Source: Brachypodium distachyon (lineage: Eukaryota; Streptophyta; Magnoliopsida; Poales; Poaceae). From it: DNA of 64,000 bases. Where the stretch lies: positions 2,852,001 through 2,916,000 of the forward strand of contig NC_016132.3 of assembly GCF_000005505.3 (NCBI RefSeq), in the 5' to 3' direction. A program made the position numbers and the translations under genes. Numbering within the stretch: the stretch's first letter is position 1; every line of letters starts with the position of its first letter. Shown here in pieces: positions 1 through 12,840 of the stretch. Below the pieces are notes generated by a model, which saw only the letters and a list, made by a program, of their open reading frames with translations, did no database searches and had not been told where the DNA came from.

Positions 1-467
1 AATGACAATTCGATGATATAGCATCAATATCTCTTCAGCACATATGTTAGCATGCATAGTTCGACAGTTGATTAGAAAATATTATAATCCATGCTAGTGC
101 TAAATAGATCAGACAAAATGCATTGAAACCTGTAATGCTAGTGCCTAAGAAGTAAGAAGACACCTGACGCACTGATACCAGGTTAGACACGAATGCCCAA
201 ACAGCTACCTAAATTCTGAAGTACATTACTGATATTTTAGAACACAAAATTCCAGGAAGTATCACAAAAGCATCCATCTTGTAAAGAAGAAAATCCACAA
301 GATTTAAGAAAGTGATTATGTATGTAATTTAAAATTGCATCTCATGGTAGCATTTCTTGTCTGGTTCCTTTATTATATCTCAGCAACAAGAAAGACCCAA
401 GAGATATTAAATTGCAGATAAGTTTAGAACATTCTACTCAACGGAAGTGTTAAGAGGGAGCATGAGA

Positions 468-3051
468 CTATACACATTGCCGCATAAAAGGGCTGTATAT
501 CCAACTCCCAAGTGCTGGGTCAAACATCTCAACTTCTGATAAAGACTGATACCCATCGCCCCCGCCAATAGCAAATATTTTACCATTCAATGTGGCTCCA
601 GCAAGACTTCCTTTCTTCTGTTTCAAGCGTGGGCATGCCATCCACTCGTTGCTCACCCTGTTGTAGCATTCCACTGATAAAAGCAATACGCATAGTCAAC
701 ACCTTAAACTTATATGCATAACTTCTTTGTCAAGTCGAAGAATGTTTTACCTGTGTTATACCATGAACTGCCATCGCCACCACCAAAAACATAGATGTGA
801 TCGTTCAGTGCAGCAACGCCAGTATATGACCGGGCCGAGCTCATTGGCCTTAGTGGCATTAGTCTATCTATTGTAGGGTAAAAGGAATCAAGGGATGGCA
901 ACCAGCTAATGCCATTATGGCCACCTATAAGGAATATTGATGGCCCTTCCACAATATTGCGTGTTTCGCCAAGGAGTACAGCTGAGTACTCCATTTGTAA
1001 TTTGTCATGTTGGTATTGCAGTTGCTGAAGTTTTGTTTTCATGTTCTTTACATATTTCCTCAATACAAGTATTTCTTGATCTGACTCAATCTGTAATGTA
1101 AAGCATAATCAAGACTTGTGAGGGGTACACACCCAGCAGGCATGGATAACATAGTTAGGTCAGCATGCAAATTTAAAATATAAGAAACAGATAGGTTTCA
1201 TATTTCTAGTAAGTACTTGAACATGATCCAAAATCACACAGTTGTGGAAATACCAATAAGAGCTTCTTCATCTATTTATACTTTCTTCTCCAATAGATAA
1301 TGTTCTTACTGATTTTTTACACACAAAATTTCAAAAGAAGCAAGAAGAGAATACCTGTTTTTTCCCAATTGCCTCGGTCTTCTTGGCTATTTCATTGATA
1401 ATTTGAACCAGCTACATACAAATATCAGAAATTGCATTACACAAGTGTGCGTGCCAAGAGATATTAGAGATCATGTCATTGAAAATCTGGAGCATAACGT
1501 GAAAATTACTAAGGGCCACATGTAAGGAATATAATAGAATAGCATAAGGCACCTCATCATTTCCACAATGTTGCTCAAAGGATGTGTTGTCTTTCACAAC
1601 TGGATCACCCTCCAAGGTGACATTAGATGGATCTTTAGGAAAAGTAGCACCTGGCGGTGATTCTTGAGGAATGCTTTTATCTGAAATAGAAACAACATCC
1701 TTCGAGGATTGGGCCTTCTCCTGACGCAGAAGAGACAATTCTTGCAACTTTTGCAAAATAGCCATTGTGTCATGTTGTTCATCATGCACTGCATTGATAT
1801 GTGGACGGTAATCACTCACAGCATCTAATCCTTTCTCAGTCAAACCATCATCCAAATCATCCCAGTCAGAAGCCTCCTCATCAAAGTTGTTCTTTGATGT
1901 TCTACTTGCACTAGCATTGTCGGCATTTTGATCAACCAGTTTGTAAGGAACTGGATCAAGTGAATGCGACGAAACACCAAACTGATTGTTTGAAATAGCA
2001 TGAACAGGAGCAGGAGGTACGGAAGGACTCCGTTTGTTTGGAGCAGGATGAACAGGAGCAGGTACAAACAAAGAAATTAAATCTCTTGTTTGTGCATGAT
2101 CTAGCTCGAAGTAGAAGTGGCGAAATAAATAATAATTGCCACTAATCACACTTTTGTATTTGTTTTCTGGGAGTGGCAGGCACTGAGTTTTGGTGGAGAC
2201 ATGAACCTTAAGAACAAAAATAAAACACTCACAAATCACAACCAGTTTATGAAACTATTGAACAAGAATTGTTATACGCTGTGTTCGAGAAAACAATTGT
2301 TAGGCGAAATTTATAATAATTGCCACTAATCACACTTTTGTATTTGTTTTCTGGGAGTGGCAGGCACTGAGTTTTGGTGGAGACACGAACCTTAAGAACA
2401 AAAATAAAACACTCACAAATCACAACCAGTTTATGAAACTATTGAACAAGAATTGTTACACGCTGTGTTCGAGAAAACAATTGTTATATGCTCATACCTG
2501 TGCAGGATATAGTGTCTTTGTTCTACCATCATGACTCCAAGCAAATTGGTCAATGGCAAGTTGGCCAGAAGTTGCAGCCTCAAAAATGCCATGCATTTTT
2601 CTGTCACTATAATTGAACAGAAACAGTGGCAGACCTGGTTTAATATTCTTCACATAGGTGAAATGTCCCGCAGGCAAACCTAGCAAACAAATGGCAGTAA
2701 GGCAATGCATTCCAAGTTAATGAGCAGTTCAATAAAATACTGACGAGGAATAAGCTAATGTACAAAAAAGTCAAGCATTGATCTGATGTCAATATATGAA
2801 ATTTATAGAGGTAGTAGGGTAACAATATAGACACAGTAATGAAATTGCAGATTATACTATTCAAATGAAATTTACTAACCAAATAGCTGTTTAGAGAGGC
2901 ACTCATTGATGGTTTTGTGTGTGCAGCCAAAAATAACTCCAGCTAGCTTATCTTCCTTGAGATTATGAGCAGAAAAGGATTGGTCCCCGTGCAACCGTGT
3001 ATTGCTTGGTGTCGCAGCATTGTAGGTCTCAGTCTTCCTTCCAGCACCCAT
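468..3051 (-). CDS. DCD-domain protein with kelch repeats (partial, open at the left edge)
   Basis: The N-terminal half is a DCD (development and cell death) domain, a plant domain of stress and cell-death proteins. Visible motifs are AGVIFGCTHKT, GLPAGHFTYV, LFLFNYSDRKMHGIFEA and NYYLFRHF. An acidic linker and a coiled-coil stretch rich in K, Q and L follow, then kelch repeats (FLIGGHNG, YVFGGGDG, FAIGGGDG). Exons read by splice signal and phase: 3052-2880 (ATG at 3051), 2679-2498, 2206-1553, 1411-1355, 1090-751, 673 to about 471. The stop at 468 is probably intronic, since the last kelch blade is incomplete and a GT donor lies just before it, so the gene should continue beyond position 1. 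The DCD-plus-kelch layout is an established plant family; its molecular role is poorly known. A tandem duplication affects the third exon's acceptor. Confidence 0.85.
2119..2486. repeat. Direct tandem duplication, 184-bp unit x2, across an intron-exon boundary
   Basis: Positions 2119-2302 and 2303-2486 are almost identical copies, with only a few differences (for example ATG versus ACG inside GGAGACA-GAACC). Each unit carries the 3' splice site of the DCD gene's third coding exon plus 88 bp of that exon and about 96 bp of intron. The second copy (2303-2390) is therefore a pseudo-exon with its own acceptor, lying upstream in the direction of transcription. Confidence 0.9.
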
Positions 3052-4316
3052 TCTTCAAAAAATAATCAACAGTATGGAAAACACAAACATTATATAGGTA
3101 GAATTGCAATGAAAAATTATGTATAGAAAATTACCACACAGATCAACACAAATTACCATAGTAATTAGTAAACATAAATTTGAAACTAATGGTCCAAAGG
3201 GTACTGATGTATCCAACATTCTGCGCTAACTGCAAAATTGTATAAACACAGGTATAAAAGCCAGCTTACCAAATTCCACCAAACTAGAACAAAGGACATT
3301 TAGAAAGACTATAGTTGTGTAGCATCAAAAGACTTCTTGACTATAGGTGTCTGCATCAGGTACTCATTCTTTGATAATTTTTGAAAATGCAACATACACA
3401 ATAATCGCAGCAATTCAAAAACTCAATTAGATGTGCAATTAGAGCAACACCCTAAAATAGCACACAGAATAGGTTTACTGCACAAGCCCCGCACAAAAAT
3501 CCAAGTGAGCTACCTCGCAATCAAAATGCAGCCAGAAGGAACACACACCATACTCACAGGTGACAGGCCAGTTCCACCTTAACACTAGAGCATAACAATG
3601 ACGAAAGGGTCACTACCAGAAATCCTGCAATGTGGAACTACTAAATTGGACCAAGTTCTAAGGCTACATACGCTCCACATCATCGCAACAACAAAATAGC
3701 ACCCCAAAAATTCGAAAGCCTTTTCTCGACAGGATTCTGCACTCGAACGTCCGTCATAATCAAATCCCGTCAACTTAAACCCTGGCCTCACCGTTTCTTA
3801 AAACCACATATCCCCGCAGTAACTAGGCGCTACAAAAAAAAAATCCAAAATGGCAACGACCGAGTGTTGCAGCACTGCGGAATCGCTGAAATGACAGAAT
3901 GCCCAAAAACAGTGGCGACCAACTGTTCGTAAGAATCACCAAGCGGCGCCCAAAATTTCCACAATCGCAACTCGCAAAACCAAACGAGCTTCTCGTATAT
4001 ATAAACATCGAATGTTGGATTACGCATACACAGAGCCGTTCACCTGAATCCCCCAAGCCCCAGAAAACAAAAAATCAAAACCGCCTCAACCTACTCCGCC
4101 CCAAGCCTGCAGCATTTCCCAACCCGCATCTCGACCCTAAGAGCACCAAGCCGCGCCGCATTGACCTCAACCCAACCCTAATCCCCAAGGGCGCCCCCAA
4201 CCCTCTCCTACCGGCAACCCACCCCGCTAAAACCCCTAACGAAACGGGGAAAATCCAGCACAAATCGCGCCGGAATCGGGGGCGACTGGCGAGTCCAGCG
4301 GGATGAGGTCGCTCAC

Positions 4317-4550
4317 CTTGCTCGGGCGCTGGAGGCCATCGGGGTCAGTCAGAGACGATCGCCTCTCGCTCACCCCGGCGGCGGACGGTGGCGGTGCGAC
4401 AGCGGGAGCTACCAGCGCAAGCGAAACCTTGGATGGTTTTTGTGTTGTGTTGTGCGGGGCAGATGGAAGAGACCCGTAGGTGATCGCGTACTCTGCTGCT
4501 GCGGCTGCTTTTGAGGGAGAGTGGGATGACGTGGAGAGGCGGTGGGGCCG
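4317..4550 (-). other. Probable 5' untranslated first exon of the DCD/kelch gene
   Basis: A GC-rich stretch ends on the minus strand with AAG|GTGAGC, a strong donor (exon end 4317). The matching acceptor is AAG at 3054-3053, two bases before the ATG at 3051. This gives a leader intron of about 1.26 kb, common in grass genes. The exon's 5' end is estimated from the TATA box at 4576-4583. Confidence 0.55.
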
Positions 4551-4575
4551 ACCTGCACCCTGAACTCTGAAATTG

Positions 4576-4583
4576 CTATATAG
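4576..4583 (-). promoter_or_regulatory. TATA box of the DCD/kelch gene
   Basis: CTATATAG sits in an AT-rich pocket within a GC-rich region, about 30 bp upstream of the inferred leader exon. The position suits a plant TATA box at -30. Confidence 0.5.
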
Positions 4584-4715
4584 AGAAAAATCGGGTCGTG
4601 ACTCCGTGGGAGCAATTGACAAGAATAACCTCGGTTGAAACTCGATGCCCAAAACTAATCCGGCGGGAAGTTTTATTACATTCGGTATGAATCGATCGTG
4701 CCGACCAAAATCATA

Positions 4716-4830
4716 GTCCCTCCGTTCTCATATTAAATGACTTAAATTTGTCTAAACATGGATGTAGTTATGGCTGAAAAGCGTTTAGATACACGTAATA
4801 GAAAATCACTTAATATGGAACGCAGAGAGT
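4716..4830. mobile_element. Stowaway-like MITE
   Basis: It begins TCCCTCCGTTCTC and ends with the degenerate inverted counterpart CGCAGAGAG. The interior motif (TTTGTCTAAACATGGATG ... AAAAGCGTTTAGATACA) is common in grass Stowaway elements. TA dinucleotides flank it. Confidence 0.7.
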
Positions 4831-6499
4831 ACGTTATTATCAGGATCTGAAAATACACGACCATATCCACAAGTGTGACAAGGCACAAAAAAAACTGATG
4901 TTACAAACTTAAGAGCGTAGAGCTAGCATTGTCATCGAAATTGAGACATAAACTCACTGGTGTGAAGAGTTTCATGCATGGAACCAGTTCACCCAAAAGT
5001 TCAACCTGATGGGTAAAAAAGGGCAATTCACTCATTCTTCAACATCATGATCCACTCCAGTAGCTTGGCGTCAGACTCCATGAGTTCCTTGTGATGCATC
5101 TTTGTAGCAACGCCATAATCTCAAGCAATTGGTACATAGGAGTAAAATCTAATACATGGATAATGCATTTTCTTTTAACAAAAACAATGTCATTACAACT
5201 GAATAGATAAAAGTTGCCACCACCCCTACTAAAATGAGAGGCGCAACCATGTTCCAAAAAGATGGGCCATATTATTTGGTGGCCGAAATATTAAATGGCA
5301 TATGAACTGCCATTCACGTGAGTCGAGCCATTGTACAATCAAAAAAGAAAAGTTGAATGGATTCATGTGCTCAAAACAAAAGTCACGACGTGTATCCCCT
5401 CTGCGCTTGACCAAATTATCCTTAGTCAAAATGACGCCCTTACAAAACAACCAAGGAAATACTTTTATTTTGAGAGGTAATTTGAGTTCCAAAGAAGTTT
5501 TGACCGACCGAGAAATCGAAAGTCCTAAAAACCCACGAGGAAGAATGCTCCAATGAAAAGAATCCGGGTCTGTCGATAATGTAATAGTTGCGACAGTATC
5601 AATTGGCATTCCAAACCTCACGGTGATCACAAAAACAAAACATTCGGCAGACCTGCTCCTAGAATCTAAGCCACCGAGACATTCTTTTTCTGCAGTCTTT
5701 CGTGTGAAGAAAGAAAGTTACTCTTTCTGATTCTAAATTCTTGTATCAAATTTGTCCAAATATGGATGTATTATTCTTAAAAGAGTCTAAATACTATTTC
5801 GATAACAATTTAGGATCGAAATAAGTACGTACTTTAGGTAAGCGACGAGTCAGATAAATTTGGAATTTGTACACTAGCGTGCATAGCTGGAGGCGTATTC
5901 TTGGCAATCGGGTGACCATGTGGTCGGTGGTCAGAAACTCAGAATGAAATACGCATGCAGAGTACATTAATTGTGCATTTGTGCATGCTTCTTTCCCTTG
6001 GTAGATTAGCAGTAAAATCGAAGTTGACTGGACCACGAAAGCAAAGAAAAAACACTTACTCACTACTCGTCCAAAGGTGACTATTAGCCAAAAATGGCGC
6101 CAGTCTTGATTGGAGTGCATCAAAGGTTACTAGCCCAAAACGGCAAGCCTGTCTTGACGAGCTGACACGTGTCCCCATCGTACGGTACGTAGCACGTACA
6201 CCCACACGCGACGGGATCTAGTAGCGCGAGGGGCAGGCAGGCAGTCAGGCACACACATGTTAGGTGTACCGTACACAGGGGTACCCAGCGGTGGACGATC
6301 CAGGAAGGTGCGGACGTGGACAGAGACGGCCCCCACGTGCGGCTCCGCGTCGATCTGGCCGGGTCCACCCTGGCGTGACAGGCCGGATCGATCGGATCCA
6401 GACCCTTGTTCTTGTCCCGCCACCACGCAAGGCGTAGCCGCGTAGGATGTCGAACCAACCAATTGGTCGATGGAAATGCGAAATTATTCTCATGCCTGC
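4831..6499. other. Intergenic DNA before the LINE
   Basis: Apart from the zf-RVT scrap at 5229-5630, this stretch holds a half MITE at about 5740-5820 (motif TTTGTCCAAATATGGATG). At 6120-6480 there is a GC-richer patch with no convincing gene. After the LINE insertion this sequence resumes at 12877. Confidence 0.5.
5229..5630 (-). pseudogene. LINE remnant: zinc-binding region of a reverse transcriptase (zf-RVT)
   Basis: The conceptual peptide contains KLPLKIKVFPW, GVILTKDNL and RRGD. This is the signature of the zf-RVT segment that follows the reverse transcriptase in plant L1 elements (usual form: lipid-like K-I-K-F-W ... LLT..NL..R). The C-terminal part also matches (FCFEH in place of the C-x2-C-x-E-x2-H ligands). 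No RT core is adjacent, so this is an isolated fragment, unrelated by position to the full LINE starting at 6516. Confidence 0.6.
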
Positions 6500-6515
6500 T
6501 AATTAAACTCATTTT
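6500..6515. repeat. Left target-site duplication of the LINE
   Basis: TAATTAAACTCATTTT, identical to 12861-12876. The T-rich end merges with the element's A-tail, so the exact inner border is ambiguous by a few bases. Confidence 0.9.
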
Positions 6516-6535
6516 TTTTGAAAGGTGGAAATATA

Positions 6536-9500
6536 TTAATCAACAGACCAAATTGTTACAATTGAGTTCAATAGATCGTCCCACGCAGGGGGAACAGCAC
6601 CACCTAACATACCGCCATTAGACTGACTCAAACCAAACTTAGCTAGCTCGTGAGGAACCCGATTATTCACACGGCTAGTGTAAAAAAACCGAATACCCGG
6701 ATCAAAGGGGATGAGTTGTCGGATCTCCTTTATCAGCGGTCTTAGAGAAGATCTCGAGGCGGACGGGTCTTCGATCATCACAATCAGATTCTGACAATCG
6801 CTCTCCACCACCATCAGTTGAGTACCGAAGTTTCTTGCAAATTTGATGCCCTCTAGACAGGACTCCCCTTCTGCCATTTCTGCAGTCTGACAATTGGCAA
6901 TAAGGTTCCAACCGGAAGCGACAACTACACCCTGCTCATCACGAATTAATCCTCCCCAAGCTGCAGCCCCAAAACTTGAGATGAAAGTGGCATCGACATT
7001 TAGCTTAACCCACCCAGTGTCAGGTGGCTTCCAATTTAGGCCTTGGGACAGATGTCAGTGGCAAGGCGAGGCGAAGAGTCCACCAACGTGCTGCTTCCCT
7101 TTAAGATCCGGCAACGGCATCCTAGCCTTGATCGAGTACAGAGTTTCTGCATAATTGAACAAGAATTGTGTTGAAGCAGTAACAGACGCATCTCCCTTAC
7201 TGAAAATGATGTCATTTCTGGTGCCAAGCCCTCCACCAAAGAAACATAAGCTTTGTTCAGCATTCCTCTTTAGCTTGACTCAAACAAAGAAGTACCCAAT
7301 CCGATCCTGTTCATTGCAGTTCCACATCCGGCGGCAAACTCCAACCAGCACGAACAGCAGTTCGCAGGGCTCGTGCTTTAGTACAATTCATGACTGCATG
7401 AAACCCATCTTCACATTCAGTTGCGCATATCGAACAAAGAGACGAAACCTTTTTGAATCGATGGTGCCTATTTATTTGGACAGCAAGTGAATCGGTCGCC
7501 GGTCTCCACGTGAATACCTTGACTTTCGGAGGAGCCGAGGAATTTCAAATTAACTTCCAAAGTGTACGCTGACCATCCCTACTCGAACTGCTCCCAGTCC
7601 CATCCAGATTGAACTTTAAATTCAGACCGAGACGGTACGCACTGCGGACAGAAAGCAACCAGATTTCTCATGATGCCAAGCAAGTACATCCTCACAGGGC
7701 ACACTTGGTAATCTTAATTTGACAATCTCGTCAGCATCAAAAGCATGAAAAATATGTCTGATGAGAGGAATATTCCATTGTCTCTCCTCCTGTAAAATGA
7801 GGTCCGAAACTCTCCTGATTCTGGCTCTCGTATTACTTCGTGCTACTTGCAAGTTTCCACGAGGAATCCAATTATCTCTCCAAATTTGGACTGTTGCACC
7901 ATCTCCAATTCTCCAAATCAACCCTTGTTTGAGAAGATCAAGACCATGTGCGATGCCTTGCCAGCTTGGCGATGGATTTTTGATAAACGCAGTGTCCCAG
8001 AGGTCACCCGTTGGATAGTACTTCCCCTTCAAGACTCTAGCACAAAGGGAATCGGGAACAGTAAGTAATCTCCAAGCTTGACGTGCCAGAAGGGCTTGAT
8101 TAAAGATACGAAGGTCTCGAAAACCAATTCCACCATGCCCCTTGGGCTTAATCAATTTCTCCCAACTCAACCAGTGCACCTTCTTCTTGTTCGTCTCGTC
8201 TCCCCACCAGAAATCACGTATCATATTTGACAGATCTTCACACAAGGTGGCTGAGAACTTAAAAATACTCATGGCATAGGTGGGCATGGCTTGCAAAACA
8301 GATTTCACAAGTACTTCCTTTCCACCACTGGACAAGTATTTCTCGGACCAGTCGTTGCAACATTTGGTGATCTTGTCCTTTATAGTTTGAAATTTGCCAT
8401 CTTTCATGCGCCCTTCAGGAACTGGCAGGCTTAGGTACTTCTCTCCGAATCCCGGATCTTGAATCCCCAAAATGTTCATGACTACGTTTGTGTTGTGTAG
8501 GCTACAATTCTTTCCCATCAGTATCGTGCACTTCTCTGGGCTTAGTAATTGGCCGATAGCAGCCTCATACGTATTAAGCACCTGTTTGATCTTGGTAGCT
8601 TGATCCAAGTTCGCTCTAAAAAATAACAAACTATCATCGGCAAATAGTAAATGGGAGATACCCGGGCTTTGGCGACAGATCTTCAGTTCTTGAATATTCC
8701 CAGCCGATATTTCGTGTTGGAGAAGAAGGGATAGGCCGTCAACAACCAGTAAGAACAAATAAGGAGATAATGGGTCTCCTTGCCTAAGGCCACTGCTTGG
8801 AGAAAAGCTCTGCAATAATTTCCCATTAAATCTGATCCGGTACTGTACTGTAGTGATGCGGCACATAATCCAGTCTATCCATCTCCTATGAAAGCCAAGT
8901 TTCACCATTGCTTGTTCCAAGTAATTCCAGTCGACTCTATCATAGGCTTTTGCCAAATCAAGTTTATAGGCACAGAAGTTCCCTTTGGCATCTGTACTCT
9001 TCTGGATAGTGTTAATGCATTCAAAAACAATTAAGGCATTATCTGTTATCATACGCCCTGGTATGAAGGCACTTTGAGTTGGCGAAATGATGCCTTGCAG
9101 CAATGGTCTGAATCTATTAATCAGACATTTGGACACGATTTTTTAGACAACATTGCACAGTCCAATCGGTCGAAAATCCTTGATATTCGTTGGGTTCTTC
9201 TTCTTCGGAATCAGGACAATAGTTGTCTCGTTAACCCCTACCGGCATTGTACCAGATCTGAAGAATTCCTTGACCGCTGAACAGATATCCTGTTTAACTG
9301 TAACCCATTGACGCTGAAAGAAACGTGCCGGCATTCCGTCTGGTCCAGGAGCTTTCCAAGGCCCAATTTGAAACAAGGCATAGCTTATTTCCTCATCCGA
9401 GAAATCCTTCACAAGATCAGTGTTCATCTGCTCAGTAATCAAACTAGCAAAACGATCAGTAACCGCATGAGGAATTACTGCATCATCCCTAGTATAAAGA

Positions 9501-10715
9501 TTATGAACGAAAGAAGTCATTAAATCTTCCATTTCCTGAACATCTTCAGTCAAAGACCTATCCAGTATGTAGAGAGTAGCAATTTTATTCTTTTTCACCC
9601 TCCAGGTGGCCTTGCGGTGGAAAAAGGCCGTGTTACGATCTCCAGACTTCAGCCAACTAACTCTACATCGCTGGTTCCAGTACCTCTCTTCCAATTCCAG
9701 GAGATCATCAAGCTCGCAAGACAAAACAGTAGTCCTTTTCCGATCTGCAGCAGTTCTGCCTGCCCGGGCATGAGCCAGCTTTTTCCTCACTTTCTCAATC
9801 TGTTTGGAATTGACCCCAGTTTCTGATTGCTCCACGCTCCCATGTGCTGTAACACTGCAGAACCATTCGCTGATACATCTCCCAAGTTCCCTGGTTTCTT
9901 GTGCCTTTCCCAGGCTGAATTAATTTCATCATTGAACGACTCTATATGCTCCCAGTGACTTTCATATCGGAAGCACTTTACTCTATTCAGCTGGCGGATA
10001 GGAGGCTGCAGGGTTATCAGAATGGGGCAACGGTCAGACCTGGATGAAACCAAATGATGAACCCGACAAGCTAGGAAAATTTGAGACCAATTTGGACAAG
10101 CCACAGCCCTGTCCAATCTTACACGCACATTCTTCTCTCCCTGTTGCTTATTATCATAAGTCCAAGGCAGACCCACATAGCCCAAATCAAACAAGTTACA
10201 GTGTGATAAGATCTCATGAAAGTCGAGCATCTGATCAGAGATTCTCCTCCGAGAGGACAGATGTTCATCCTGCCACATTACTTCATTAAAGTCTCCTGCC
10301 ATGAGCCAAGGTCTAACAAACATGGGGTTAATCCTTCTAAGGAGTTCCCACATGTGATGCCGAAGAGGAGCCCGAGGCTCGCCGTAAACAAACGTGCATC
10401 TCCATTTTATTCTTTAGGTAAATCACTCACGATTACATTAATAAAACGACTCCCCAACTTAACTAAATCTACTATGACACTCTCATCCCAAAAAAGAGCA
10501 ACACCACCTCCTTTCCCCTGCTCACTATGAACTATAACATTCTTGAGACCCAGTCTCCATTTTAAGCTTTCCACCTTTTCTTTCCTTTGCTTAGTTTCAC
10601 ACAAAAATAAAAGCTTCGGTCGATGCACACCTACAAGGCAGACAAGATCTTGAACTGTTCGAGGCTGCCCAATTCCCCGACAGTTCCAACATAGGATCGT
10701 CATTTCTTCTGACAT
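6536..10715 (-). pseudogene. LINE ORF2: endonuclease, reverse transcriptase, RNase H
   Basis: It starts at ATG 10715 with ILCWNCRGIGQP, the AP-endonuclease motif. GDFNEVMW and SDRCPILI follow (10300-9980). Reverse transcriptase motifs are KAPGPDGMPARFFQ, IGLCNVV, LDLAKAYDRVDW, GLRQGDPLSPYLF and the catalytic SHLLFADDSLLF (about 9140-8300). The zf-RVT segment (KVKVFTW, CSIC, H-x4-C) lies at about 7550-7380. An RNase H-like domain (WVKLNVDA, VESDCQNL) runs from about 7020 to the stop at 6536. Lesions: a frameshift near 10409, a TAA at 9143-9145 where the family has tyrosine, and a frameshift near 7660. It is not functional. Confidence 0.9.
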
Positions 10716-10734
10716 GCGCTGTCAGTCGCACCTA

Positions 10735-12840
10735 TCAGATTACCAACGGCCCTCGGGCTGGTTGCCTCCTATGCCTCCTTGCCTGCCGTTTCCTCCTGCG
10801 TCTCCACTTTCTCCAGACTGGCCATGTTTTCCTGAACCACAACCTATGTACACATGTCCAAACGTATCCTCTTTGCGATCTCAATCTGCTGCTGATTCTC
10901 CTGCTCCCTGCAATCCATCTCCTGCCTGTTCCCAGGACGATTGCATGTGCCTGTGCAAAGTTAGCAGCAATAGAATTAACAATATCGAGACCTAACTCTT
11001 GTCTAACTGAACCGTCACTAGCCAAGCACTCCTGAAGAGGTGGTACACTCATTCCTCCGTCCTTGCGTCGCCAAGTCCCCAACGAGCGTGTCGGGTTGCC
11101 CTAATTCAGATCCATATGGTAGCGATTCAGCCATGACCTCTTGATCTTCGTGTTGTTAACAGCTGCCGTAACCTGCTCGTCCATCAACGGTGGAACAGCC
11201 GGGTTCTGCATGACTACCTCTCTAGCAGGGGGCGGTGCCGATGCTCCAAGGCGGATTGGGGCTGTCGCACTCACTTCGCGGACATGGCTGGTTACCTGGC
11301 GGTCATGTCTCCACATCCCTTCAGCGCGCCCGTCCACACCTGTGCCACCAAACTAAAGATTGTGTCGCGTTCTAGAAGGGTCACCCTTGAGGAAGGAGCT
11401 TATGTGGTTGTTCATCTTGTAGGGCGATGCTAGCAGCTCCACACTGTACAGGACCTTCTTCTCGTTCTCCGGCATCATGCAGTGCCTATCAGTGTGCCCA
11501 ATGCGTCCGCAAAAGAAACAGAAATGAGGTAAACGCTCATATTTCACCGGACAGTACCTGAGTTTGTCTTCCTCATCCTTGATCTTCGCCCAACACTTCA
11601 GAGGCATGTTGACGTCCAGCTCCACTCGAACACGAAGAAAGCAGTCGCGCACCCATCCTTTGTTGTCCGTATGCACCTTCCTGACAGGGCCTATCTGGGC
11701 TCCCAGATCAAAACCCACTTGCCTTGTCAGCATGGATTCCGGCACCTCGTAAATCATTGCCTAGATCGGCAAGCAATCCAGCGGCACCTCCACTGCCGTG
11801 GTTCTGCCATCGTACGCTGCAAGGAGGACGGCGTCATTCCGGTGAAGCCAAGGGCCGCCATTCATCACGTGAGAATAGTCACCTGCATGCTCAAACTCAA
11901 AAAGGATGCGACCGTCAGTTAGAGGCTTGTGTTCCAAGCCTCCTCGGAGCTGCCACTTTTGTGCCAAGCCTTCCACCAACTGCCTGTGGTGGATCACCTG
12001 TGTGGAGAGGGGACCTCCCACCACAATGCGCCGCTGCTTCATCTCCAACTGGATGGCCGTGAAGTTGACGATCAAAGCATCGTCATCGCTCACAGCTGCA
12101 CGTGCCCGCAGAATTTGCCGGGCTTGTTCACGTGCTTCTGCCGCCTTGCTGCAAACCGTCGAGCTTGCGCCCTCCTCCACGTGCTCCTTCCCAGGCCTGC
12201 GAACAAAGACCGCCTTGTCATCACCGCCACGCTTCGCCTAGTTAGCCGCTGCCGCCGAAGAATTGCTGGATGCCATTGCAGATGGGGGTTTAGGGTTGCA
12301 AGAGTTGGATGAAGATCTCTACCCCTCTGCGCCTCCTGTATTTAAAGGGCCGGTCGCCGGTGGAACTACCAAACCCGGCACCGCCGTTGTTTGGAAAGCG
12401 CCGCCTCCTTTACCCAGAATTCCTTCCTGCACTTCCAAAAGCTCCGTTGATATCTTGATCGCCGATCCCTTCTTCTCTACCTTCTCAACTTCTCCCAAAA
12501 CCTCCAGATTCCGATCCGCGGCACCACCCATCGGCGCCCCCTCCTTCCTTCTCTTCTCTCGGTCTGCCATAATAATGCCCAGGATTCCATCCTGCATCTC
12601 CTTGACCTCCGGCAGGAGATCTACATCTCTTGCCTTGCGTCTTGCCAACTGCCGCAAGAATTCTTCCTCATCCAGATCTACTATCCTCCTAACATACCTC
12701 TGCATCGCCTCACGACCCATGCCCCCGCACTCCTTCCACGGGATCCCAGTCTGCCAACCAGATCCGAGCTCGACCCGGTGTACACCACCGGTCGCCGCCG
12801 CCGCCGCCTGCGGAACCCTAATCGCCGTTGTTCTATAAAA
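10735..12840 (-). pseudogene. LINE ORF1: DUF4283 / CCHC zinc-knuckle nucleic-acid-binding protein
   Basis: One frame stays readable for about 2.1 kb without a frameshift. The N-terminal part is charged and of low complexity. The DUF4283 domain lies at about 12180-11700 (VVGGPLSTQVIHHRQL, LFEFEHAGDYSHVMNGGPW). The CCHC knuckle is CFFCGRIGHTDRHC at about 11510, followed by a proline-rich then a basic tail ending at TGA 10735-10737. Five in-frame stops interrupt it, all TAG: 12319-12321, 12238-12240, 11761-11763, 11353-11355 and 11101-11103. The family's ORF1 product coats element RNA. The true start codon is unclear, because the first in-frame ATG lies in the host duplication. Confidence 0.8.

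Noticed and set aside
468..470. TAG at 468-470 as the true end of the DCD/kelch protein
   Set aside because: A GT donor precedes it and the kelch blade is incomplete, so the stop is more likely in an intron.
4236..4652. 138-codon frame upstream of the DCD gene
   Set aside because: It spans the TATA box and the inferred leader exon. No domain, and a donor site splits it.
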